Shown here piece after piece: positions 1 through 7,726 of a stretch of DNA of 64,000 nt. Every line of letters begins with the position of its first letter. Position 1 is the stretch's first letter. The position numbers were made by a program, and so were the translations under genes. Source of the stretch: Paenibacillaceae bacterium (lineage in GTDB: Bacteria; Bacillota; Clostridia; Lachnospirales; Lachnospiraceae); assembly GCA_015057705.1 (NCBI GenBank), contig SVDU01000008.1:62001-126000 (forward strand). The letters are read 5' to 3'. The notes beneath the pieces were generated by a model. That model ran no database searches and was not told where the DNA came from. It worked only from the letters and a program-made list of their open reading frames with translations.

Positions 1-358
1 ATTCCGATTCCAACTGATAATCATTTCTCTTCTTTATATAAGCCCCAATCCCATTCTGAAAAGAGGGCTTTGCAAATTTATATATCCGGTACATCAATCG
101 TATTCCCCAGAATAAACTAAAAATAATAGAAATCAAAGCTTTCGTCTCACTATCCCTGACTAAAACTAAGAAAGCAAAACACATTAGAATAAGCATATAG
201 TCCAGCATTTGGTAAAAAAGATTTTTCTTTATTGCAAGTCTTCGTTTTGCAAGTTCCATGATGGTTTCATCATCTGGAGTTTGTATGCCCTTTGTTTCTT
301 CTGAACATTCATATGCTGAAGAATCAATAGATTTTGTTACAGTATTTTCTACAGTCAT
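1..358 (-). CDS. 2TM-domain membrane protein (partial, runs off window start)
   Basis: Minus-strand frame open from an ATG at 358 to the window edge, so the C-terminus is missing. The ATG has a good ribosome site (GGAGGG about 6 nt upstream). The visible 119 residues hold an acidic N-terminus, a basic stretch (LAKRRLAIKKN), a hydrophobic helix (about residues 53-66), a short polar turn and a second hydrophobic helix (about 75-90). This order matches the 2TM domain found alone or fused to sensors and LytTR regulators. The frame also stays open upstream of 358 to beyond 511 and reads like a clostridial N-terminal motif (VVDCSNTPLEPTYPKRA). At the ideal distance from an AAGAGGTG site at 517-524, however, the codons are ATT and ATA, not ATG. 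Either translation starts at 358, or a longer protein uses or has lost an upstream start. Function unknown. Confidence 0.6.
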   Translation of the reverse strand, partial: MTVENTVTKSIDSSAYECSEETKGIQTPDDETIMELAKRRLAIKKNLFYQMLDYMLILMCFAFLVLVRDSETKALISIIFSLFWGIRLMYRIYKFAKPSFQNGIGAYIKKRNDYQLESE

Positions 359-528
359 TAAATTTCCCTCCACATTTTGCAGCTTCATGCGGATAGTATC
401 TTCTGAGATCCAATCTGCCCGCTGATTTTTGACCAGCTGTAGTGCGCGTTTCGGATAGGTTGGTTCTAAAGGAGTATTACTGCAATCCACTACATTAATT
501 AGCTTTGATATAATATCACCTCTTTTAA

Positions 529-595
529 CGTTTTTTGTTATGGGTGCCTTCCCCTGCATTTCGTTTTTTATTATGGGTGTCTTCCCCCTGCAATT
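529..595. repeat. Two-copy imperfect direct repeat, about 33 nt each
   Basis: Units at 529-560 and 562-595 share a CGTTTTTT start, an ATGGGTG core and a CTTCCCC(C)TGCA end, with only a few differences. They lie upstream of the minus-strand 2TM gene, so they may be duplicated regulatory DNA or slippage. I see no gene in 560-944. Confidence 0.6.
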
Positions 596-862
596 AATAT
601 CATACCATAATCTACCAGTACACTCAACAACCCTATGCCTGTTTGTCTGTGGTATTTCTACAATAAGAGTTTAAAAAGGTTGTTAATCAATCAAACATAA
701 AAATGTTTGAAATATATTTTTTCATAATACTCCATTCTGCCAATAATAGCGGAATTATAAATTTCCTTAACCACGTATTGTAAATATCTATAAATCAAAG
801 TTTACCATTGTAATCTTACAGTGTCAAACCTACAAAAATGTATTGCAGTACAAAGCTTACTC

Positions 863-891
863 TTGAAAATTGACGGTTTATTAGATAATAT
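863..891 (+). promoter_or_regulatory. Possible promoter for the DJ-1/PfpI gene
   Basis: TTGAAA at 863-868 and TAATAT at 886-891 are 17 nt apart. An alternative is TTGACG (870-875) with TATAAT (895-900) and a 19-nt spacer. The region is very AT-rich, so chance matches are likely. Apart from this, the 560-944 gap shows nothing I can name. Confidence 0.35.
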
Positions 892-944
892 AATTATAAT
901 ACAGGTATAAAAACTATATATACAGCCTGGGGGGAGGAGTCACT

Positions 945-1526
945 ATGAAAAAAGAAGTCCTAATTCTATTAACTCACCAATGGTGCGACTGGGAAGGAAG
1001 TTACGCGATTGCCGTAATCAATTCATTTTCCGATTATACAGTAAAAACCATAGCGATCGATAATCTTCCTAAAACCTCAATGGGCGGTATCAGAGCCAGC
1101 GTTGATTATACCATTGAAGATTACCATTCCTATGACAATCTTGCTCTGGTAATTATGCCTGGTGGGCTTTCCTGGGAAGAAAACGATTATATAGAAATAA
1201 AAGAATTTGTCAAACAGCTAATCGGTATGAAGATTCCAGTGGCAGCAATCTGCGGTGCAACCTATTTCCTGTGTAAACACGGATTCCTTGATCAAGTTAA
1301 GCATACCGGAGATTCTTTGGAGTATTTCAAGAGCGCAAAAAATTACAAAGGTGAAGATCTCTATATCCCCGCTCAGGTCGTAGTAGACGGAGGGATCATG
1401 ACTGCCAATGAAACAGCTGCCGTTGAATTTGCTTATGAGATATTTAAAATTCTTAAAGTAGACAGTGATGAGGAAATGAGTCAGTGGTATGATAATTTTA
1501 AAAACGGAGCTGTACGGCAGATTTAG
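945..1526 (+). CDS. DJ-1/PfpI family protein (class I glutamine amidotransferase-like)
   Basis: A 193-residue single-domain protein of the DJ-1/PfpI superfamily. The hallmark nucleophile elbow is present as AAICGAT with Cys103, after the strand/turn motif VIMPGGLSW. Length fits the family (about 180-200). Members include proteases, glyoxalases and stress chaperones; the sequence does not say which applies. The ATG at 945 has a strong GGGGGGAGGAG ribosome site. A methyltransferase follows after 17 nt and is probably co-transcribed. Family assignment is good; the substrate is unknown. Confidence 0.8.
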   Translation: MKKEVLILLTHQWCDWEGSYAIAVINSFSDYTVKTIAIDNLPKTSMGGIRASVDYTIEDYHSYDNLALVIMPGGLSWEENDYIEIKEFVKQLIGMKIPVAAICGATYFLCKHGFLDQVKHTGDSLEYFKSAKNYKGEDLYIPAQVVVDGGIMTANETAAVEFAYEIFKILKVDSDEEMSQWYDNFKNGAVRQI

Positions 1527-1543
1527 ACCATAAAGGAGAAAAT

Positions 1544-2320
1544 ATGGATTTCAGAAAAACGTTTGACACAATCCCGGAACAATTTGATAAATGGAGACCA
1601 AGGTATTGTGAGGAGCTTTATTCTGAAATAATCACCCATACAGATCTGGATCCCCATAAATCAGCTTTGGAAATCGGACCGGGAACAGGGCAGGCCACGG
1701 AGCCTTTCCTAAAGACAGGATGTGACTATCTGGCGATTGAACTGGGGAAAAATTTTGCGGAGTTCATGACAAACAAATTTGGTACTTATGATAATTTTCA
1801 TATTGTAAATGATGACTTTGAGACCCACAATTTTGGAGACCGGAAATTTGACCTCATATACTCCGCCGCAACCATACAGTGGATTCCGGAGAACATTGGA
1901 TTTCCTAAAATATTCGACCTTTTAAAACCCGGCGGGATCTTAGCTATGTTCATGACATACTCCGATTACAAAAGTGGGAATGAAGATTTGTATGAACAGA
2001 TGGAGGAAGTATACAGAAAGCATTTTTATGTTGAAACAAAGTATGCGTGCAAACTGGACTACGAACATGTTCTCAATTATGGATTTACTGACTTAAACTA
2101 TTACGAATGGAAAATAGAAAGATTTCTAAATGCAGACGAGTATGTGGAATACTTAGCAGGAACCCAGGTGGAGCATATAACATTAAAAGAGCCCTATAAA
2201 ACCAGATTTTATGAAGGGATCAGGGAAGCTGTTATGAATGCTGGAAATCAGATAAAAATAATTGATACAATCGCATTATATATGACTAAGAAGCCTGATT
2301 CTGATGCCGTTTCATTATAA
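1544..2320 (+). CDS. Class I SAM-dependent methyltransferase
   Basis: A 258-residue protein with a Rossmann SAM-binding core. Motif I is LEIGPGTGQAT at about residues 42-52, an acidic motif II residue lies in the AIELG segment, and the post-motif IV region reads LIYSAATIQWI. The C-terminal part is typical of small-molecule methyltransferases of the UbiE/trans-aconitate type. Start ATG 1544 has an AAAGGAG site. It sits 17 nt after the DJ-1 gene and ends just before a terminator, so the two form a short operon. The methyl acceptor cannot be read from the sequence. Confidence 0.8.
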   Translation: MDFRKTFDTIPEQFDKWRPRYCEELYSEIITHTDLDPHKSALEIGPGTGQATEPFLKTGCDYLAIELGKNFAEFMTNKFGTYDNFHIVNDDFETHNFGDRKFDLIYSAATIQWIPENIGFPKIFDLLKPGGILAMFMTYSDYKSGNEDLYEQMEEVYRKHFYVETKYACKLDYEHVLNYGFTDLNYYEWKIERFLNADEYVEYLAGTQVEHITLKEPYKTRFYEGIREAVMNAGNQIKIIDTIALYMTKKPDSDAVSL

Positions 2321-2329
2321 TAAGTAAAG

Positions 2330-2362
2330 ACTCGGATTTCCTTTTGGGAAGTCCGAGTTTTT
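2330..2362 (+). terminator. Rho-independent terminator
   Basis: Inverted repeat ACTCGGATTTCC / GGAAGTCCGAGT with a 5-nt loop, then a T run. It closes the DJ-1/methyltransferase unit. Confidence 0.8.
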
Positions 2363-2527
2363 CTGTCACTGATACAGAAAACGCTCTATTTAATAATATT
2401 GGCATTCCGGTTAATAATAATTAAGAAATTTCTTTAACAGAATAAGACATTGCATTTAGTGCAATAAAATATTATAATACATAGCTATTCACTTCATATT
2501 TATAAATCCATTACAAGGGAGGTAAGC

Positions 2528-4726
2528 ATGATAAATCATGTAAAAAACATACTTAAAATATTCGTGGGAGACTTAAAGCATATATTTTCCAATCCGGTAG
2601 CAACGTTGATTGCCTTTGGACTCACCCTGTTGCCTGCATTATATGCTTGGTTTAATATAGCTGCAAGCTGGGACCCCTATGCAAATACCAAGGGATTAAA
2701 GGTTGCAGTTGTCAATTTGGATGAAGGCGCCTCCATTGACAGCATTTTTGATTCTGATATTGATGATTCAGCCATCAATATTGGTGAGATGATTCTTGAT
2801 GAACTTAGAAAAAATGATAAAATCGGCTGGCAGTTTGTGGATAAGGACGATGCCATGGATGGGGTGGAGTCCGGGAAATACTATGCCGCAGTGATTGTAC
2901 CGGAAGACTTCAGCACAAAGATATCAAGCGTTCTGACATCCCATATTGAACGGCCGGTTTTACAATATTATGTAAATGAAAAAAAGAATGCCGTTGCAAC
3001 TAAGATCACGGATAAGGGCGTAGCCAGCGTACAGCAGCAGATCAATGAAACATTTATCAGTTCTTCATCCAAAGTAATGGGCAAACTGATAAATGGATAT
3101 TCCGATGACTGGAGCACCAAGAAAGATACAGACAGAGGGGATGCCGTCAGCTCCCTGAATGAGATCAAAGACAGTCTTAATCAGCTTACGGATACCATTG
3201 GGATACTAAAAGGTACTCTTCGTAGTGTAAACAGCTTAAATGACGGAGTGAAAGGTACCCTGCCTGATGTAAACAGGATGTTAACATCAGGAGAGGACAC
3301 CGCCCAAAGTGCCAGGACTCTGGTGGATTCCACAAGAGGAATGTCTGATATTGTTACGCAAGGAGTGGATGATACGCTGGATCAGATTACCAAGACAGAA
3401 GAAACCATATATGAAACATTTAATGTACTTGGTAATATATCAGATACATCAGCCGATGCAGCAATCAATACCTTAAAAGCCATGGAAAGCATGACTTCCG
3501 CGATGATCACCCAGTTAAACAGCTTCGGTAAGCTTTTGAATGATATCAATTCCAAGCTTCCTGTCAAATTAACAGATGTAACTCAGATCCAGCAGGAGTT
3601 AGGCACTGCGGTGAAACAGCAGCAGGATCTTTTAGTAAAGCTTCAGTCAGCGGAAAAAACGGTTAAAGAGACGAGAAGATTACCAAGTGATATGAAAGAT
3701 GATATCGGGGACAGTCTGTCTCTGGCATATAACACAATCTCTGATATTAATAATTTTTATAAAGGAAAGGTTGAGGTGCCTTTAAAAGACAGTCTGGATA
3801 AAACCTATGAAGCTCTTGGAACCACTGCAGGAGCACTTGGAAGCATTGGAAATCTGGTAGGACAGATTGATACCACCCTGACCAGCGTCAATACTTCATC
3901 TCAAAGCCTCATTAAAGCTTTGGACAGTTCCCTGAATCTGATTAATAAGAGCCAGGAACGTGTTGATGATATGATCGAAGATGTGAATAAAATTGCAGAT
4001 AATAAGCAGCTGAACAAAATAATGGACATCATGAAGAATGATCCGGAACGGTTCAGCGACTTTATGATGAAGCCAACGGATATGCAGACAAACAAAATAT
4101 ATCCGGTAGAAAATTATGGTTCAGCCATGGCACCATTTTATACCATACTTGCTATTTGGGTCGGAGGCCTGATCCTGGTGGCATTATTGAAAACAAAAGT
4201 GGAGCCTTCGCGGGCAGAGGGCCTGAAGCTGTATGAAACGTATTTCGGCAGATACCTTACGTTTATGCTTCTTGGAATTTTACAGGCACTGGTTGTTTCC
4301 CTGGGTGATCTCTACATGCTGAAAATTCAGTGCTTAGAACCGGGCAAATTTGTGCTGGCTGCGGTAATTGCAAGCATTATTTTCACAAATATAACGTACT
4401 CCATGACTGTGTCATTTGGAGACGTTGGAAAAGCCATCGTTGTTGTATTTATGGTTATACAGGTGGCGGGGTCCGGCGGTACATTCCCCATTCAGGTAAC
4501 ACCAAAATTCTTTCAGATGGTAAACCCACTGCTTCCATTCACTCACTTAATTAATGCCATGAGGGAATGTGTAGCAGGACTTTATGAAAATGCTTACTGG
4601 ATTGACATCAGAAATGTTCTGGTGTATATTCCACTCTCCCTGCTGGTAGGAATCGTATTAAGGAAGAAGGTGCTTGAACTTAATGAATTTTTTGAAGAAA
4701 AACTCAGCCAAACCGGAATCATGTAG
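2528..4726 (+). CDS. YhgE/Pip family membrane protein
   Basis: A 732-residue protein with the YhgE/Pip layout. One N-terminal membrane helix (about residues 24-45) is followed by the family signature near LPALYAWFNI and GLKVAVVNLDEG. A long extracytoplasmic region rich in Ser, Thr, Asp and Gln (about 60-530) is probably coiled-coil. The C-terminus is an ABC-2-like block of about five or six membrane helices (about 538-715). Family members include the Lactococcus phage infection protein Pip and components of secretion or envelope systems; the exact role is unknown. Start ATG 2528 follows GGGAGGTAAGC. The next gene overlaps its 3' end, indicating a translationally coupled partner. Confidence 0.85.
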   Translation: MINHVKNILKIFVGDLKHIFSNPVATLIAFGLTLLPALYAWFNIAASWDPYANTKGLKVAVVNLDEGASIDSIFDSDIDDSAINIGEMILDELRKNDKIGWQFVDKDDAMDGVESGKYYAAVIVPEDFSTKISSVLTSHIERPVLQYYVNEKKNAVATKITDKGVASVQQQINETFISSSSKVMGKLINGYSDDWSTKKDTDRGDAVSSLNEIKDSLNQLTDTIGILKGTLRSVNSLNDGVKGTLPDVNRMLTSGEDTAQSARTLVDSTRGMSDIVTQGVDDTLDQITKTEETIYETFNVLGNISDTSADAAINTLKAMESMTSAMITQLNSFGKLLNDINSKLPVKLTDVTQIQQELGTAVKQQQDLLVKLQSAEKTVKETRRLPSDMKDDIGDSLSLAYNTISDINNFYKGKVEVPLKDSLDKTYEALGTTAGALGSIGNLVGQIDTTLTSVNTSSQSLIKALDSSLNLINKSQERVDDMIEDVNKIADNKQLNKIMDIMKNDPERFSDFMMKPTDMQTNKIYPVENYGSAMAPFYTILAIWVGGLILVALLKTKVEPSRAEGLKLYETYFGRYLTFMLLGILQALVVSLGDLYMLKIQCLEPGKFVLAAVIASIIFTNITYSMTVSFGDVGKAIVVVFMVIQVAGSGGTFPIQVTPKFFQMVNPLLPFTHLINAMRECVAGLYENAYWIDIRNVLVYIPLSLLVGIVLRKKVLELNEFFEEKLSQTGIM

Positions 4727-5840
4727 TAATAAGAAGAAACCCATCATTTGGGCAGCAGCGATAGCAGGGGCTGTTATTGTTCTTGCAGCTGCAGGCTGGC
4801 ATTATCTTCCTATCTATTATGCCAGGTTTTATCTTGGCCGCTCTGCACTACAGACACAGGGTATGCTAAAGGAGCTTTGGGGAAGTGAAAAGGGAGAGGG
4901 AAACGCGTATGAGGATTCCTTCAAACTGATTGCAGACGAAGCTTACCTAAATGGAAAGTCGGTACTGATTCTGCCCGGAGGACTTGGTATTTCTGTTACG
5001 GAACAGCGAAATCTTGAGAATACATTTGCCCAGGGTAAAGTAGATGTATACTTTCTTGGAGCGATTCGGGAGGGAGCACAATATTGGGCAGATCCCGACC
5101 GGGTGGTGATCCATGTGCCCCAGATCTCTGCGGCACTGGTTAAGACAACGCAGGCTGATGTTAAGGATCAGATTGGAGTATCCCCTGTACCAGAGAAAAA
5201 GGAGAAGCTGGAAAATCGCTTAAAACAGCTGGAAGACCACATCATTGATGTGATAGGTAAGAGCCGGGTTGAGTTTACCGGAAGAGATAAAAACGGTGTT
5301 ACCATACGTGCGCTGGTTCCTGCAAAACAGTTTGACTCCATTTTACAGGAGACAGGTGAGCTGATGGATGATGTTCCCGGAAGTGAGCCTAAAAACTGGG
5401 CGAAACTGTTGAAAGAACGCAGGACAGAAGGGGAAAATCAGGAAGTTCTCTTCTCCATACGCAAAGATCTCTCCATTTCACAGGTTATTATACCGGATCT
5501 TGCCTATGTTGGATTTCAAAGAGTAGAAAATCAGGGAGCACTTTTATCCGGTCAGATAACCGGAACGGAAGGTGAAATCAGTTTTGACACCACGGTGTAT
5601 TTTGGAAATAGTGATGATAAAAAACGCGCCTTTCAGATAAAAGAATTGAATATTATATACAAGAAGAAGGACTTAAATCTCAGACTTAAGTTAAGCGGCG
5701 GATACGAGGGCGGAAGAATTTCAGCCGGAGTACTGGAGCAGGAAAAACTTACTGCAGAAGGGGAAGAAACTGTCAGTTTATCAGAAATAAAGGATAAGTT
5801 CCTGGCAATGATAAAAGTATTGGGACTGGATGTGGAATAA
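4683..5840 (+). CDS. Membrane-anchored protein of unknown function coupled to YhgE/Pip
   Basis: About 385 residues: a short basic N-terminus, one hydrophobic helix near residues 22-40 (WAAAIAGAVIVLAAAG), then a large extracytoplasmic region. The C-terminal part is rich in beta-type alternation (for example the ELNIIYKKKDLNLRLKL stretch). I recognise no catalytic motif. Start ATG 4683 was chosen because AAGGTG lies 10 nt upstream; a TTG at 4674 is in frame but poorly placed. The gene overlaps the end of the YhgE/Pip gene by 44 nt, implying the two products work together at the envelope. No confident family name. Confidence 0.7.
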   Translation: MNFLKKNSAKPESCSNKKKPIIWAAAIAGAVIVLAAAGWHYLPIYYARFYLGRSALQTQGMLKELWGSEKGEGNAYEDSFKLIADEAYLNGKSVLILPGGLGISVTEQRNLENTFAQGKVDVYFLGAIREGAQYWADPDRVVIHVPQISAALVKTTQADVKDQIGVSPVPEKKEKLENRLKQLEDHIIDVIGKSRVEFTGRDKNGVTIRALVPAKQFDSILQETGELMDDVPGSEPKNWAKLLKERRTEGENQEVLFSIRKDLSISQVIIPDLAYVGFQRVENQGALLSGQITGTEGEISFDTTVYFGNSDDKKRAFQIKELNIIYKKKDLNLRLKLSGGYEGGRISAGVLEQEKLTAEGEETVSLSEIKDKFLAMIKVLGLDVE

Positions 5841-5854
5841 ATTGCAAAATTCTA

Positions 5855-5883
5855 TTGACAAATACAACTGTAACTTTTATAAT
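5855..5883 (+). promoter_or_regulatory. Consensus promoter for thioredoxin gene
   Basis: TTGACA (5855-5860), a 17-nt spacer and TATAAT (5878-5883) give a perfect sigma-A promoter. An inverted repeat, ACTGT (5867-5871) and ACAGT (5885-5889), brackets the -10 box and could be an operator. The 5' leader to the thioredoxin start is about 135 nt. Confidence 0.8.
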
Positions 5884-6025
5884 AACAGTAACAAAACAAA
5901 GTAAGAGAAATTCAGAGGATATACAGTCCTGTACATAACAGGGCATAATCCATGAAATAATGATAAGACTAATGGAATAAAGCAATTTCCCTGAAATATG
6001 AGATAGAATGAAGGAGGAGTAACAT

Positions 6026-6346
6026 ATGTCAATCGTAACATTAACAAAGCAGAACTTTGATGAAGAGGTTTTAAAAACAGACGATGTTGTTTTGGTAGAT
6101 TTCTGGGCAACCTGGTGTGGACCGTGTAAGATGTTTGCACCAGTTCTTGATGAGATTGCATCAGAGAATCATTCCGGTTTAAAGATTGGTAAGGTTGATG
6201 TGGACAATGAGCCTGACCTTGCCGGACAGTTTAAGGTAATGAGCATTCCTACGGTAGGAATTTTCAAGGGCGGTAAGCTGGCGGCAACCTCTGTAGGAGT
6301 AAAATCCAAGAAAGACATTCTGCAGATGGTAGAGCAGGTAAAATAA
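6026..6346 (+). CDS. trxA: Thioredoxin
   Basis: A 106-residue classical thioredoxin. The redox site WCGPCK lies at about residues 31-36, with the cis-Pro loop MSIPTVGIF downstream. Length and fold order are standard. It reduces protein disulfides in the cytoplasm. It has a strong ribosome site (AAGGAGGAG), its own consensus promoter and its own terminator, so it is monocistronic. It is unrelated to the downstream MerR gene apart from position. Whether it is the main housekeeping thioredoxin cannot be told here. Confidence 0.92.
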   Translation: MSIVTLTKQNFDEEVLKTDDVVLVDFWATWCGPCKMFAPVLDEIASENHSGLKIGKVDVDNEPDLAGQFKVMSIPTVGIFKGGKLAATSVGVKSKKDILQMVEQVK

Positions 6347-6356
6347 TCAGACTCAT

Positions 6357-6402
6357 AAAACCACAGGTCAATCCGGTGAAAGGAGGAACCTGTGGTTTTT
6401 TT
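6357..6402 (+). terminator. Rho-independent terminator after trxA
   Basis: AAAACCACAGGT pairs with ACCTGTGGTTTT, followed by seven T residues. The loop is about 19 nt. Confidence 0.85.
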
Positions 6403-6430
6403 ATGAAAAGAAATAACAAATAAGTAGGTA

Positions 6431-6462
6431 TTGACATTCCCCTATACGGGAAGGATTATACT
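6431..6462 (+). promoter_or_regulatory. MerR-type promoter/operator of the regulator gene
   Basis: TTGACA (6431-6436) and TATACT (6457-6462) are separated by a long 20-nt spacer, typical of MerR-activated promoters. Inside the spacer is the dyad TTCCC-N6-GGGAA (6437-6452). The same design recurs at 7545-7576 before the choline operon, so this is probably the autoregulatory site. Confidence 0.85.
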
Positions 6463-6548
6463 GGTTCTATATGTATAAAGTACGAATGATAAAATGAGTA
6501 AATCGAACACGGAACACATAGACAATGCCAGTGCTTATGGGGGTTTAC

Positions 6549-7382
6549 ATGGAAGAAAAAAAACTGTACTCAATAGGGGAAGTGAGTAAGATCTGCAACA
6601 TTTCAACAAAGGCTCTGCGTTTTTACGACAAGATCGGAATCATATCACCAGATATGATATGTAAGGAGAACAGCTACCGCTATTACAACAAAGAAACACT
6701 TATGACCGTACCTGTTGTAAAGTATTACAAGCAGATGGGGTTTAAGCTGGAAGAGATGCAGGGTCTTGTTGAGGGTAATACCTACTACTATCTGGAACAG
6801 AATTTTCGCAACAAAATCGACCAGCTTTGTCTTCAGGAACAGCAGATTCATAACAGCTATGTGGCTGTTAAGGATTGGTACGAGCTGATTCAGGAAGCCA
6901 AGATGGTGCTCCAGAACAATGTACATGAGGTATCTGTGAGATTCCTTCCGGAGTCCACGTTTTGCAGCCTGACACAGAGTTTTGGATACAATTATATGGA
7001 ATCAATTATTAATATAGAATGGACCAATCATCTTGAAAAGGCTGAGAATGAGATTACAGGCCCTGTAATTCTTAAGTTTGACTCCTTCGAGGATAAGATG
7101 AAAGGCAGATGCGATACTGCAACCATTATGCAGAAAGCCATTCATCCCTGCAAGGAATGCTTAAACCGTCAGACTTATGGAGGTATCATGGTTGCTTCCG
7201 TCTATCATATTGGAAAACATGAGACCATAGACGAAGAGTACGAGCGGATTGCAAGCTGGGCAGCCAAGCGGGGATATCAGTGCGGGAAAGAAAGCTTTGA
7301 GCGGTATGTGGTGGATTACTGGACAACCAGGAACCCGGAAGAGTTTGTAACGGAAGTGATTGTCCCGGTTTACCGACAGTAA
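6549..7382 (+). CDS. MerR-family regulator, probable activator of the choline microcompartment operon
   Basis: A 277-residue protein with an N-terminal MerR winged helix (YSIGEVSKICNI, then KALRFYDKIGI), a coiled-coil dimerisation helix (about 80-115) and a C-terminal effector-binding domain of about 150 residues resembling GyrI/BmrR-type sensors. That domain contains a CxxC-type pair (HPCKEC). Start ATG 6549 follows GGGGG at 5 nt and begins exactly before the DNA-binding domain; upstream ATGs at 6525 and 6537 lack ribosome sites. Its own promoter and that of the operon at 7.7 kb share the same dyad and 20-nt spacer, so it very likely controls both. The inducer is inferred to be choline or a product of choline use; the sequence does not show which. 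Confidence 0.85.
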   Translation: MEEKKLYSIGEVSKICNISTKALRFYDKIGIISPDMICKENSYRYYNKETLMTVPVVKYYKQMGFKLEEMQGLVEGNTYYYLEQNFRNKIDQLCLQEQQIHNSYVAVKDWYELIQEAKMVLQNNVHEVSVRFLPESTFCSLTQSFGYNYMESIINIEWTNHLEKAENEITGPVILKFDSFEDKMKGRCDTATIMQKAIHPCKECLNRQTYGGIMVASVYHIGKHETIDEEYERIASWAAKRGYQCGKESFERYVVDYWTTRNPEEFVTEVIVPVYRQ

Positions 7383-7428
7383 GGGAGCATGAATCCAGGT
7401 CCCAACGGTTTAAAAAGGTAATATTACA

Positions 7429-7482
7429 GGTTCTTTTGGAACAGAAATGAGTAGAAATTTCTGTTTCAGGAGAGCCTTTTTT
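7429..7482 (+). terminator. Rho-independent terminator after the MerR gene
   Basis: Long hairpin: GGTTCT (7429-7434) pairs with AGAGCC (7471-7476), and an inner stem GGAACAGAAAT pairs with ATTTCTGTTTC. A run of six T follows. Confidence 0.8.
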
Positions 7483-7544
7483 ATGTGTGGAGCATCAGGG
7501 TAAAAATTACCATTTAAACTGATGTAAAAATTAAAAAAAATCTG

Positions 7545-7576
7545 TTGACATTCCCCATAGGGGGAAGTCCTATACT
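7545..7576 (+). promoter_or_regulatory. MerR-type promoter/operator of the choline microcompartment operon
   Basis: TTGACA (7545-7550), a 20-nt spacer and TATACT (7571-7576). The spacer holds TTCCC (7551-7555), N6 and GGGAA (7562-7566). Both hexamers, the spacer length and the dyad match the MerR gene's own promoter. Confidence 0.88.
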
Positions 7577-7583
7577 AAATGCA

Positions 7584-7644
7584 TAGAAAAATGCAGGCAG
7601 CCAGTAGAAAATTAGTAACATTAACAGGCGTCGTGCATTTTCTA
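7584..7644 (+). promoter_or_regulatory. Inverted repeat in the 5' leader of the operon
   Basis: TAGAAAAATGCA at 7584-7595 can pair with TGCATTTTCTA at 7634-7644 (one bulged A), closing a loop of about 38 nt. It starts just after the transcription start expected from the promoter at 7545-7576. No T run follows, so it is not a terminator. A role in mRNA stability or regulation is possible; it matches no riboswitch class I know. Confidence 0.5.
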
Positions 7645-7726
7645 AACGTTTTCAGCTGAACGTGAAAGAAAAAGCAACAGGACAACTTAAATTTTGTGCA
7701 CTATTCAGATGGGGAAGGAAACTTAA

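Noticed and set aside
4330-4554. Small Cys-rich protein on the plus strand
   Set aside because: It lies entirely within the YhgE/Pip gene in another frame, without a ribosome site or family resemblance.
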